The notes under the pieces: generated by a model
The model's input: the letters and a program-made list of their open reading frames with translations, nothing else
Databases searched by the model: none
Told to the model about the DNA's origin: nothing
Shown here: positions 15,297 through 22,578 of the stretch, in pieces
Numbering within the stretch: the first letter of the stretch is position 1
Layout of the letters: each line of letters opens with the position of its first letter
NCBI GenBank assembly: GCA_021203515.1
Contig: JAJQAY010000150.1
Location: forward strand, 1 to 34,606
Length of the DNA: 34,606 nt
Direction: 5' to 3'
Origin: Bacteroides sp.
GTDB taxonomy: Bacteria > Bacteroidota > Bacteroidia > Bacteroidales > Bacteroidaceae
Program-made: the position numbers and the translations under genes

Positions 15297-15450
15297 AAGG
15301 GGCTGTGTTAAAACTAAAATCAGCTTTCATTCTGTCATTCAGAGGGTTTTAGCCCGAAGAATCTCCTCCCTTTATGATGAGAGAAGAGATTCTTCACTAC
15401 GTTCAGAATGGCAGAATGATATGCCTATCAGAGTTTTAACACAGCCCTTT
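15297..15450. repeat. Nested inverted-repeat (MITE-like/terminator) element
   Basis: Three nested perfect or near-perfect stems are seen: GGGCTGTGTTAAAACT (15300-15315) with its complement at 15432-15447; TCATTCTGTCATTC (15327-15340) with GAATGGCAGAATGA (15406-15419), one mismatch; and GAAGAATCTC (15356-15365) with GAGATTCTTC (15386-15395). The element fills the space between the convergent rmuC and AGE-family genes and ends in TTTT on one side and CCTTTG on the other. It can act as a terminator for both. The inner halves resemble a dispersed intergenic motif (AGATTCTTC...GTTCAGAATG) that I recall from many bacterial genomes. Confidence 0.85.
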
Positions 15451-15468
15451 TATCGTAAGCCCAGCGAA

Positions 15469-17058
15469 TTAATGAATATAATCGAACGTGATTTCCACCA
15501 CATTACGCCCCTTCTCATTCTTATTCAGCGAAACGGCTTCCACTCTTTTCTGCTCCTTGATGTGTCCGCGCAAGAAATAAGGATTGACATTCTTGTAAGA
15601 AACCGGTTCCTTCTCCGTAAAGGCATAATACAGTTTCACCGGCTGGTCGCGATGATAGTTTGCAATCACGTAGCCCAGGAAGCAGTGCTCAAAGCTATGC
15701 AAAGACGTCTTCCACGCATGTACCTTCGGATATTGCAGCAACGGCTGATTGTTTACCGGCTCCACCATATGCCAGATTTCACCGTTCTCCCTATCAATCA
15801 TATAGTTGAACCAATATTTATAAGTATTGTTCGTGAAACGCAGGTAAGAAGGGTCATTCAGCGAAAGTATCGCCGCAGCCTGGTCCAGTTCGGCCAGTCC
15901 CCACCATTCCTTGTCCTTGTCCAGCGTACCGTCGGCATTGTAGCGGCGAGCCCATGCACCGTCTTCCTTGATATAAGCACGGTTCAAAATCACCTTTATC
16001 TTCTCGCGGGCAAAGTTCACATAAGTAATGTCATCCGTAATCTTGCCAATCTCATAAATCACCCACATAGCCTTCACCGAATGGCCGAAGTCCGTGTGGT
16101 CCGTGCCCAACTCCTTAGAAAGGTCGTTTGTAGCGCTGCCCCAGAACGTGCCATAACGCTCGCTGTAGAAATGATTAATCATCACGTTCGCCAGCTTCTT
16201 CAAGTCGGCCTTCCACTCCGTCTGATAAGGTTCGGGCAGAGCCGGAGTCGTCCAAAGCATGTAAGCATACAACTGGTCTAGCTGAGAAACGATTTCCACA
16301 TTGTCATTGCCCTCGGTCACCCACTTGGGCAGCCAGGTCAGAAAATCCTTTCCCTCGTCGAAATAAGTATCGAAGATATACTTGCGGGCAGCGAGCAGAG
16401 GCTGCAACACGGCTTCGTCGTACGTCAGGTAGTAATAATATCCCAGACCGGTAATTCCATACGCCAAGTCCTGACTGTTGCGCTGGTTGGCAGGGTCCAT
16501 CCATTCGCCCGTGGCGATGTCCTGCTTGTTGCACAAGACACCGTTCTTTTCCATAGCATCCAGAATAGCCATTGCTCCCTGGCGGCATTTTTGCAGATAA
16601 GTGGTGTCTCCCGTCATGTTGAAAGCGATGCCGTAAGCAAAAGTCTGGCGCGAGTGTGCACGGATATAGTTATACTTGGTGGCATCTTCCACCAGTCCTT
16701 TCAGGTCGGCCACTTTCATAGCTTCCTTATACTCTGCTGGCCACAGTGCCGTGTCTTGCGGAATGACCTGCCCGTCGTTACCCCTGAACGTGGAGAAGAA
16801 AACGCTCTTGCCTTCCGGAGCAGTCTTCCCGTTCCAGAACTTCATCAAATCGTTCTTCAGATGCCCCATCCACAGTTCCGGATTGTTGCAGGAGTCTTTC
16901 ACCAGCGAGTCTACATTATACACATTTGTTCTCTTCTGCGGCAATGAGCTTTTAATCTCGACGATGTCCGAAGTGGAAACTTGTTTGGAAGAAGGGTTGC
17001 AAGCCGTCAGCAGGGCGGCAACACCCAATAATAAGAAGGAAAGTTGTTTCATTTTCAT
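15469..17058 (-). CDS. AGE-family (N-acylglucosamine 2-epimerase-like) lipoprotein
   Basis: A 529-residue protein with a lipoprotein signal (MKQLSFLLLGVAALLTAC; lipobox LTAC) and a predicted alpha/alpha-six-barrel of the AGE/cellobiose 2-epimerase superfamily. Recognisable stretches are RAHSRQTFAYGIAF, GEWMDPANQR, TDFGHSVKAMWVIYE, WWGLAELDQAAA and KTSLHSFEHCFLGYV; the His residues in the last three regions sit where the general acid/base histidines of this fold lie. The lipobox places it in the cell envelope, so it probably acts on a sugar outside the cytoplasm, unlike the soluble epimerases. No SusC/SusD or glycosidase genes are near, so the substrate is unknown. It has a consensus promoter at 17085 and appears to be a single-gene unit. 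Confidence 0.82.
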   Translation of the reverse strand: MKMKQLSFLLLGVAALLTACNPSSKQVSTSDIVEIKSSLPQKRTNVYNVDSLVKDSCNNPELWMGHLKNDLMKFWNGKTAPEGKSVFFSTFRGNDGQVIPQDTALWPAEYKEAMKVADLKGLVEDATKYNYIRAHSRQTFAYGIAFNMTGDTTYLQKCRQGAMAILDAMEKNGVLCNKQDIATGEWMDPANQRNSQDLAYGITGLGYYYYLTYDEAVLQPLLAARKYIFDTYFDEGKDFLTWLPKWVTEGNDNVEIVSQLDQLYAYMLWTTPALPEPYQTEWKADLKKLANVMINHFYSERYGTFWGSATNDLSKELGTDHTDFGHSVKAMWVIYEIGKITDDITYVNFAREKIKVILNRAYIKEDGAWARRYNADGTLDKDKEWWGLAELDQAAAILSLNDPSYLRFTNNTYKYWFNYMIDRENGEIWHMVEPVNNQPLLQYPKVHAWKTSLHSFEHCFLGYVIANYHRDQPVKLYYAFTEKEPVSYKNVNPYFLRGHIKEQKRVEAVSLNKNEKGRNVVEITFDYIH

Positions 17059-17084
17059 ACTGCTTATAGTTTTGTTTTACGCCA

Positions 17085-17115
17085 CAAAAGTACGGGTTAA
17101 CGCATTGCCAACAAA
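17085..17115 (-). promoter_or_regulatory. Consensus promoter of the AGE-family lipoprotein gene
   Basis: The minus strand reads TTTG (17115-17112), exactly 19 nt, then TACTTTTG (17092-17085), a full match to the Bacteroides consensus, 26 nt before the ATG. Confidence 0.85.
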
Positions 17116-17260
17116 ATCTATTTTCTAAACGACACGAAACGCTGCTTGAACAGCACGATTGTCTTCTGAACGTATTTCAGCAGGCATACACCTATCCCAG
17201 AGCCTCTGTTCATTATAAAAAAATCACGACTGTAAAGGATTAACAAGAGGCTATTATGCG

Positions 17261-17268
17261 TATATTTG
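17261..17268 (+). promoter_or_regulatory. -7 element of the Hc1-like gene promoter
   Basis: TATATTTG (TAnnTTTG) lies 36 nt before the ATG at 17305. No TTTG at the expected distance upstream. Confidence 0.6.
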
Positions 17269-17304
17269 TCTCTCGAATAATAACTCAAATTAATAAAACT
17301 TATT

Positions 17305-17481
17305 ATGAAGGAATTAGTAGAAAAAATCATTATCCTCGAAGAGGAGTTCATGAGAGAGGCAAATGCACAAGTTGAAAAAGGGAATAAAGCTGCCGGGTTG
17401 CGTGCCCGCAAAGCATCTTTAGAACTTGAAAGGGCGATGAAAGAATTCAGGCAATTATCTTTGGTAGAATCCAAAAAGTAA
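17305..17481 (+). CDS. Hc1-like 'histone H1' small nucleoid protein, 58 aa
   Basis: The ATG at 17305 opens a 58-codon frame that starts MKELVEKIIILEEEF and contains AQVEKGNKAAGLRARKASLE, then ERAMKEFRQLSLVESKK. This is the pattern of the short Hc1-like 'histone H1' protein I recall as widespread in Bacteroides and relatives, named by likeness to the chlamydial histone; the family is thought to bind DNA. The N half is acidic, the middle is lysine/arginine-rich, and it is probably all helical. A promoter element lies upstream and a strong terminator directly after the stop, so it is a single-gene unit. Two features differ from the usual form: a run of three Ile after VEK, and Leu at GLRARK. Confidence 0.88.
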   Translation: MKELVEKIIILEEEFMREANAQVEKGNKAAGLRARKASLELERAMKEFRQLSLVESKK

Positions 17482-17490
17482 GCAAGGAGA

Positions 17491-17535
17491 AAAGAAAGAC
17501 CGAAACCCTAAAACAAGTTTCGGTCTTTCTTTTTA
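17491..17535 (+). terminator. Strong rho-independent terminator of the Hc1-like gene
   Basis: A perfect 16-bp stem, AAAGAAAGACCGAAAC (17491-17506) with its complement (17517-17532), a 10-nt loop and a T-run. Confidence 0.92.
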
Positions 17536-17588
17536 ATACCTGACTTTTTACAAAAAAGGGCCTATTCATACTTGACTTTTTACAGAAA
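17536..17588. repeat. Two direct copies of a 21-bp motif spaced 32 bp
   Basis: ATACYTGACTTTTTACARAAA occurs at 17536-17556 and 17568-17588, identical in 19 of 21 positions, in the gene-free stretch after the Hc1-like gene. Function unknown. Confidence 0.75.
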
Positions 17589-17658
17589 CTGCCTGCAATG
17601 CCAGCAGATACAAGACGACATAACACCAGATATTTTTTGAAAATACAAACGGGGTGCT

Positions 17659-17756
17659 GCTCAACCCTAAGCAGACGCCTTGGTCAACTCTAGCCAAGCA
17701 TCGTAGTCAGCTCTAGCCAAGTACCCTGGTCAACTCTAGCCAAGCACCTTGGTCAG
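17659..17756. repeat. Tandem 23-bp repeat array with palindromic units
   Basis: Units start at 17682, 17705 and 17728 with core GTCAACTCTAGCCAAG (one or two changes), period exactly 23. A degenerate unit starts at 17659 and a partial one at 17751. Across each unit boundary CTTGG and CCAAG form an inverted repeat with a 10-nt loop. The array ends 11 nt before the stop of the HU-like gene (minus strand), i.e. in its 3' flank, opposite the Hc1-like gene. Confidence 0.87.
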
Positions 17757-17766
17757 TAGCCCTCTC

Positions 17767-18561
17767 TTATCCGAGTGGATTTTCCTCTTGGTCGTCGTCA
17801 CCGCCACCGGTGTTGCCGCCACCGCCTTCGGGCGCTTTACCTATGTAGATAGTCTTCAGTAAGCTGCGGGGCGCCTTCAGCAAACGTGCACCGTTGTATT
17901 GCGTAGTCAACTTCAGTTCGTACGTACCGTCCGCCAGTTCTGCAGGGATGATAAACGTCACCTCCGAAGGATTGTTTCTTACCCAAAGATCTTCCGCAAT
18001 CTTCGTCGCTACACCCTTCGAGTTCGTCAGTACGATGCCTACCGACGCATCCGTACCCATTACTTTCAGCTTGCCACCTTTCAGCGTAAAGGCACGTCCG
18101 GCAGTGGCGCTGGCGTCTTGCGCACGGGTAGCGGTGTCCATCACACCTGCCACGTACATGGCCGAGCCTTTCTCGCCGATGATGCCTACGGTGGTCTGCT
18201 TGATAGCCTCGCGCAAGTCGGCACCCACGTTGAAGTTCACCACGATGGAGTTCTTCGCCGGGTTCCATGCAGAGTTCTCGATGATGCCACGGAAGCTGAC
18301 ACCGGCATAATACAAACCCGTATTGACGTTGTATCCACTCATCAGCAGACGCTTGATGACGCGCTTCTGCAGGTCGAACACATGCTGAATGGTTTCTTCG
18401 CGCAGTCCGGAGTCCTCGGCTTTCATCTCGGCGATGATGCGGGCTTCGTTGGCGCTGCCTATGGAGACGGGGACGAGTATCATGCCTTCCTTGTCGTCTA
18501 CTGTCACGGTGTTGTCTGCCAGCTGACCGTTAATCTGGTACTTGATTTCATTGTTTGCCAT
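17767..18561 (-). CDS. HU/IHF-like DNA-binding domain protein with DUF4469 Ig-like domain
   Basis: A 264-residue protein. Residues about 1-125 match the HU-like 'DNA-binding domain' seen in Bacteroides (IKYQINGQLADNTVTVDDKEGM, then SGYNVNTGLYYAGVSFRGI). Residues about 130-240 match DUF4469, a domain with an immunoglobulin-like fold (GGKLKVMGTDASVGIVLT.. TFIIPAELADGTYELKLTTQY). The C terminus is a Gly-rich then acidic tail (GGGGNTGGGDDDQEENP). There is no signal peptide or membrane segment, so it should be cytoplasmic and nucleoid-associated; its target is unknown. No clear promoter was found in the 69 nt upstream. It lies downstream of a decayed surface lipoprotein gene in the same direction. 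Confidence 0.78.
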   Translation of the reverse strand: MANNEIKYQINGQLADNTVTVDDKEGMILVPVSIGSANEARIIAEMKAEDSGLREETIQHVFDLQKRVIKRLLMSGYNVNTGLYYAGVSFRGIIENSAWNPAKNSIVVNFNVGADLREAIKQTTVGIIGEKGSAMYVAGVMDTATRAQDASATAGRAFTLKGGKLKVMGTDASVGIVLTNSKGVATKIAEDLWVRNNPSEVTFIIPAELADGTYELKLTTQYNGARLLKAPRSLLKTIYIGKAPEGGGGNTGGGDDDQEENPLG

Positions 18562-18630
18562 AATCTTAATGGTGTTTTTTAATGATTAATATATGAAGAA
18601 AGTCCCTGGACAATCCATTCTTACGCCATC

Positions 18631-20530
18631 CTAAAAAGCTAAAATAGGACGCACGATACGCATAGTAGTATCCGCAGGAGGTGGAGGTAATTTATCCTTC
18701 CCTTCCAACTTTCCAAACCCCGGACTGAGACTTACAGCCTGAGACTCTGAATATTCCGTAGAAGTCCAGAACCAATTTGAAGGAAGTTTATCGTAATCAA
18801 TAGAAGAGGATAATGACTTGAGTTTAGCATTGATAATCTTGACGGTAACTTCATCCGTATATATGATCGGCTTAAAAGTTAAACCACCATAGTTAGTATT
18901 CATTGCAACATTATTTCTCCATCCGGAAATAAGTGTAATCATCTCTTTGGCAGAGGGGAAATACCAACCACTACTATTAGCGGGCGCTTCATGCTCCTGA
19001 GCGTATGCCTCTATCTCCTAAACGGCTAAAGCGGCATCAGTAGGATCATGTTCCCTATTATACTGTAAAAGCGACAGGGTATTGGAGTAACCAACCATCT
19101 TGTCTGTTTCTTTACTTGCAGGCGTATCCCCCACAGTTAATTTCCAATAGTTTGATTTATTTTTCAGGCCTACCACCAAGCAATGGTCACCAGTGGCAGT
19201 ATCCCCTATTTTGTCTTTCAATTGCGTATCGTCATTAGCAACGTCGCCTACATAGAAAATAACACCTATGGGAGTTTTATTTACCACATCAAGCTCGGTG
19301 GAGAAAGTGCCGTCACTGTAGTAATAGTCGCCAATTTCAGGGAGTTTGACTATAAACATACGAGTAGCTACCAACTCGCTACCATCATTGCCGGGCAAAG
19401 TCACACGCAACATGGCAGACTCACCCTTATTAATATCGCTAGGTGCTTCTACAATTATTTTGGCATTATCCTTATAAGCACCTGTAGATACATCAAACTC
19501 CGGCTGAGTAATTGCAACAGAATAAAGCGTTGAACCAGTACGTGTCCGAACGTCCGCAGAAGTACCCCGATTGCTGATTACCTCTGCTGTAATACCTGCA
19601 TAATTGTCTTTTGTGAAACCGCTGGGAAAAGAAAGATAGAACACTGCCTTATAGGTGCCTACATTGGCAGGAGAATTGTGTGTATCCATATTTGCATCAG
19701 CAATTTCGCTACCCGTGAGGATGCGGAATGCCTTGTAGCGAGGAAGTTGTATTGCCTCACCGGCGCTGCTGCCATCTGCGCCCATAAGAGTTAAAACGAT
19801 ATAATCGCCATTGTCTGTATCTATACCATAAAAGAAAGAGTCACCTCTAGCGCCTGTGACACCAATATCACCCGTGGCTTGCACTCCCGTAGAAGTCCAT
19901 GCATCTCCCTCATCTGTGGAAATTTCCCACATGTTGGTGCTCGTATTGATATGAACTTGGGGAGTTATACCATCCTTGCCATTAATACCGGCATCACCTC
20001 GACTTCCTTTATCACCAGTGCCACCAGTGTCGCCTTTATCGCCAGTAACACGTAGTTTGCTCCCATCAGAAGCCAATAGTCAATCACCGTTTAAAGTCCA
20101 ATAATAAAAGCCGTCAGTGTGCAGTTTCACGCTGATGACAGGACTACTACCGGAAAGGCCATTGTCGCCTTTCCCCCTTATCGCCATTGTCGCCTGTTTC
20201 GCCTTTATCACCTGTTTCACCCTTATCACCGGCGGCGCCTTTTTCTCCATGTTTAATAGTGACCGCACCACTCTTGGAAAAAGTAATCACATGCCCCGAA
20301 CCATCAGATAGTTCACTTATACCTGTAACACAATCATTGCCCTGCACAGCGGAAACAACACTTTGAAGGTCCAATATATTAATGTTCACCATCTTCTGCC
20401 ACTCTTCCAGAGCAGATATACGGGCAGCTTGATTAGCCAAATCTGCACGAATAGCATCAAGGTCTTCCTTGCAACAACTGCCAAGGGTAATGGCTACCAT
20501 AAGCAGAGCTAATAAAATCTTCTTGTACAT
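18631..20530 (-). pseudogene. Collagen-like surface lipoprotein, broken by one frameshift and two stop codons
   Basis: The start at 20530 encodes a lipoprotein signal (LLALLMVAITLGSC), a short coiled coil (LDAIRADLANQAARISALEEW), a domain like the N-terminal region annotated next to PL29 lyases, and collagen-type Gly-X-Y triplets (GDKGETGDKGETGDNGDKG). In a C5 run (20173-20177; G5 on the coding strand) the frame shifts; removing one G restores GDKGKGDNG. The frame then meets TGA at 20080-20082, where the context YWTLNGD-LL suggests a former Trp (TGG), continues through more triplets (GDKGDTGGTGDKGSRGDAG) and a beta-rich domain, meets TAG at 19018-19020, and ends in a DUF1566-like tail (GWYFPSAKEMI, WFWTSTEY, VRPILAF). 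Repaired, it would be 632 residues. It lies 47 nt downstream of an outer-membrane protein gene. Confidence 0.87.
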
Positions 20531-20577
20531 AATTTATATAGTTTGTTTTGTTTGCTTATTCATTAATGCACTAATTC

Positions 20578-21849
20578 TTATTGCAGCCTAAACATAACCC
20601 CTACTTGCGGAAGCCACATCAGATTGTGTCGCGTATGACCGTAAGGGGTGACGATACCATCAAATTTATTGTCCGTAATCCATATTGCACTGTTTTTCAA
20701 TTGCAAGCTAACAGAATTTGATAGGCGATAACGCAAACTCATGGCGCCACCTAGACCAAGAGAAAAAGTAGCAGGCTTCGTGTTACCATCCGAGAACCGA
20801 CTGTCGCCATCCACCCTACGTATCGATGTATCGAACATTTGTCCATACACCGTAGGTGATGCCCATACCGTAAAGCGATGTTGCTCCACACGTTTACTAA
20901 ATAAACGGTTCAAGTTCATGTCTAAGCCTAAGCCAATATTCACTAACGATATACGGGAATAAAGCGCACGATAAGGTAGCGAAGCGTCTGTAGCATTACC
21001 GTAGAGTGTCATACCCGATGGAGAAAGTTCATAATCGCGGGAGTAATCACGAGCACCCGTTTTGCCACGTGCATAATCCACTGAAAGACTTACCCCAAGA
21101 ACTTCCGAAAAACTGTAGCCACCCTGTAAACCTATGCCAAAACCGAAATAAGTCTTATCAGCGCTCAGGCTCACCATATCTCCACAGAAAAAAGGAATAC
21201 CAATGGTTGCTCCTACGCTCCAACGGGAAAGAGGGGATGCTAATGCAATAGGAGCAACAGAAGGAGTATCGGTAACCACCGCTGTCTGTGCAGAAGCTGA
21301 AAGAGCAGGAACTGTTTCAACCTCGACCATAACAGAGTCTGCAACAGTAGTATCATTAGTCATTGGGACATCAGCAACTGCATCTACACTATGTGGTACG
21401 GAAATACGTACAATGACTACATTTCGCAACTCTCCGTAAGGAGCCGTAGAGTTCTCTGTGCGAAAGTGTTCCTCACGAAGACCATCATGCAATATCATCT
21501 CGCTCTTCACCCGATTGCTCATCAACCGGACACGGCGTAACCTGACGGCAGGAATACCCCCAGATGCACAATAACCGTACACTCGCACAGGAGTGTCACC
21601 AGACAGAATAGTGGCATGATGGGCTTTGATAAAAGCAGACAATCTGCGAAGACCGTCATCATTTCCACTCCAAGGAGAGAACAGCATGTCATTACCAACA
21701 ACGAACCGGAAAATCACTTCGCCCTGCATAGGCACTTCCTGGACAAGTACTTTCTGTACAGGCATCTTCTGTGTCTGTAGCTCTTGTGCAGACACACTAA
21801 CAATGGCTGATGCAAAATATGCAAGCAGCCATAACATTTTCTTCAACAT
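20578..21849 (-). CDS. Outer-membrane protein: OmpA-like N-terminal region, linker, C-terminal beta-barrel
   Basis: A 423-residue predicted envelope protein. It has a signal peptide (MLKKMLWLLAYFASAIVSVSAQ), a short repeated stretch (MPVQKVLVQEVPMQ) and an OmpA-like periplasmic domain (GDTPVRVYGYCASGG, then RRVRLMSNRVKSEMI, about residues 55-140). A Thr/Val/Ala-rich linker (about 150-205) is followed by a barrel of alternating strands (WSVGATIGIPFF, GFGIGLQGGYSF, SLSVDYARGKTG) ending VGVMFRLQ. The usual OmpA order is barrel then OmpA domain; here it is reversed. I start at the ATG at 21849 because it opens a signal peptide; 32 upstream in-frame codons look like 5' leader. The next gene downstream is the collagen-like lipoprotein, a plausible surface partner. 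Confidence 0.78.
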   Translation of the reverse strand: MLKKMLWLLAYFASAIVSVSAQELQTQKMPVQKVLVQEVPMQGEVIFRFVVGNDMLFSPWSGNDDGLRRLSAFIKAHHATILSGDTPVRVYGYCASGGIPAVRLRRVRLMSNRVKSEMILHDGLREEHFRTENSTAPYGELRNVVIVRISVPHSVDAVADVPMTNDTTVADSVMVEVETVPALSASAQTAVVTDTPSVAPIALASPLSRWSVGATIGIPFFCGDMVSLSADKTYFGFGIGLQGGYSFSEVLGVSLSVDYARGKTGARDYSRDYELSPSGMTLYGNATDASLPYRALYSRISLVNIGLGLDMNLNRLFSKRVEQHRFTVWASPTVYGQMFDTSIRRVDGDSRFSDGNTKPATFSLGLGGAMSLRYRLSNSVSLQLKNSAIWITDNKFDGIVTPYGHTRHNLMWLPQVGVMFRLQ

Positions 21850-21914
21850 GTTACGGATTGTTTTAAAAGTAGATATATTGGCGCGAATGCGCGGATTAAT
21901 TAGGCGTGGGGCAG

Positions 21915-21930
21915 GTGTGTGTGTGTGTGT
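21915..21930. repeat. (GT)8 dinucleotide run in the leader of the outer-membrane protein gene
   Basis: Eight GT repeats on the plus strand, (AC)8 in the mRNA sense, lie between the -7 element at 21951 and the start codon at 21849. Such tracts can change length by slippage. Confidence 0.85.
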
Positions 21931-21950
21931 AAAATAATACCACACATTAG

Positions 21951-21958
21951 CAAATCTA
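21951..21958 (-). promoter_or_regulatory. -7 element of the outer-membrane protein gene promoter
   Basis: The minus strand reads TAGATTTG (TAnnTTTG) about 100 nt before the start codon. No TTTG box at 19-21 nt upstream, so confidence is moderate. Confidence 0.45.
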
Positions 21959-22015
21959 TTATGTTAAAACTTACACTCATCTGCACATTTTATTATATTG
22001 ACAGCAAAGAAAGCG

Positions 22016-22050
22016 AAAAACCCCGACAGCGCCAAAGCATTGTCGGGATT
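22016..22050 (-). terminator. Terminator after the DUF4160/DUF2442 pair
   Basis: CCCGACA (22022-22028) pairs with TGTCGGG (22041-22047). On the minus strand the stem is followed by GTTTTTCG. It lies about 30 nt past the DUF2442 stop. Confidence 0.85.
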
Positions 22051-22079
22051 TCTTCTATAAAGTTTAAATATTCTACTCT

Positions 22080-22364
22080 TTAAATGCAATCTAAAGAGTT
22101 GCGTTTCATAATAAGCGGATAGCGTTCCGGATGTTTCAAACTCTCAATTTCCAAGTCAACACCCAATGCCTCCCACTCAATAGCCGAACGTCCGGACATA
22201 CGTACATTCAGTACATCAGATATACGAGCATCTTTCAGCCAAGGCATTCTGTTGTATGAAATGAAAAAATCATTCCCATGCGCAGAAAGTATGATACCCT
22301 GAGCGTTAATCATTAATACGCTTACCGATGTGTTCAGTGAATTGGCGTTTAAATTCGTCTCCAT
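22080..22364 (-). CDS. DUF2442-family protein (putative antitoxin-like partner)
   Basis: A 94-residue protein matching the DUF2442 pattern: two strands (SVSVLMINAQGIIL, DFFISYNRMPWLKDA) and then the conserved helix and strand region with SAIEWEALGVDLEIESLKHP. The start at 22364 overlaps the upstream gene by 59 nt; an inner ATG at 22313 would cut off the first strand, so the longer form is preferred. DUF2442 and DUF4160 genes are often found side by side, and the pair is commonly suspected to be a toxin-antitoxin module, though I know of no firm proof. A terminator follows. Confidence 0.82.
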   Translation of the reverse strand: METNLNANSLNTSVSVLMINAQGIILSAHGNDFFISYNRMPWLKDARISDVLNVRMSGRSAIEWEALGVDLEIESLKHPERYPLIMKRNSLDCI

Positions 22365-22557
22365 ATTGCTCTAAGATTTGAGTTATTTTCTTCAAGTCCT
22401 TACTACTAAAACCATAATTCTCCGCAAGTTCAATAGAAGGTTCAAGCCAAAACTTTGCTTCACATTTCGCCTTTATGACATGAATATGTCTATGTTCTTC
22501 CTCATTTGAAAAGATTTTAAAGCAAAAACCCTCTTCACGTCTAAATACAGGACTCAT
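22306..22557 (-). CDS. DUF4160-family protein
   Basis: An 83-residue protein with the full DUF4160 signature: MSPVFRREEGFCFKIFSNE, then HRHIHVIKAKCEAKFWLEP, IELAENYGFSSKDLKKI and a basic C-terminal helix with His. The HxHV element and Lys-Phe-Trp-Leu-Glu-Pro segment are the conserved core; no activity is established. It is the first gene of a two-gene unit with the DUF2442 gene, with a TATCTTTG promoter element 21 nt upstream. It may be the toxin-like member of the pair, by analogy only. Confidence 0.87.
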   Translation of the reverse strand: MSPVFRREEGFCFKIFSNEEEHRHIHVIKAKCEAKFWLEPSIELAENYGFSSKDLKKITQILEQYGDEFKRQFTEHIGKRIND

Positions 22558-22578
22558 AATTGTATTCTTTTAATGAGC

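Noticed and set aside
15297..15450. Complete insertion sequence
   Set aside because: At 154 bp it has no transposase frame; only a non-coding element is possible.
17659..17756. CRISPR array or integron attachment sites
   Set aside because: No spacers between the 23-bp units and no integrase or cas gene nearby.
20080..20082. TGA read as tryptophan or selenocysteine
   Set aside because: All other genes in the window use TGG for Trp and TGA as stop, there is no selenocysteine-type hairpin evident, and the same gene has two other lesions.
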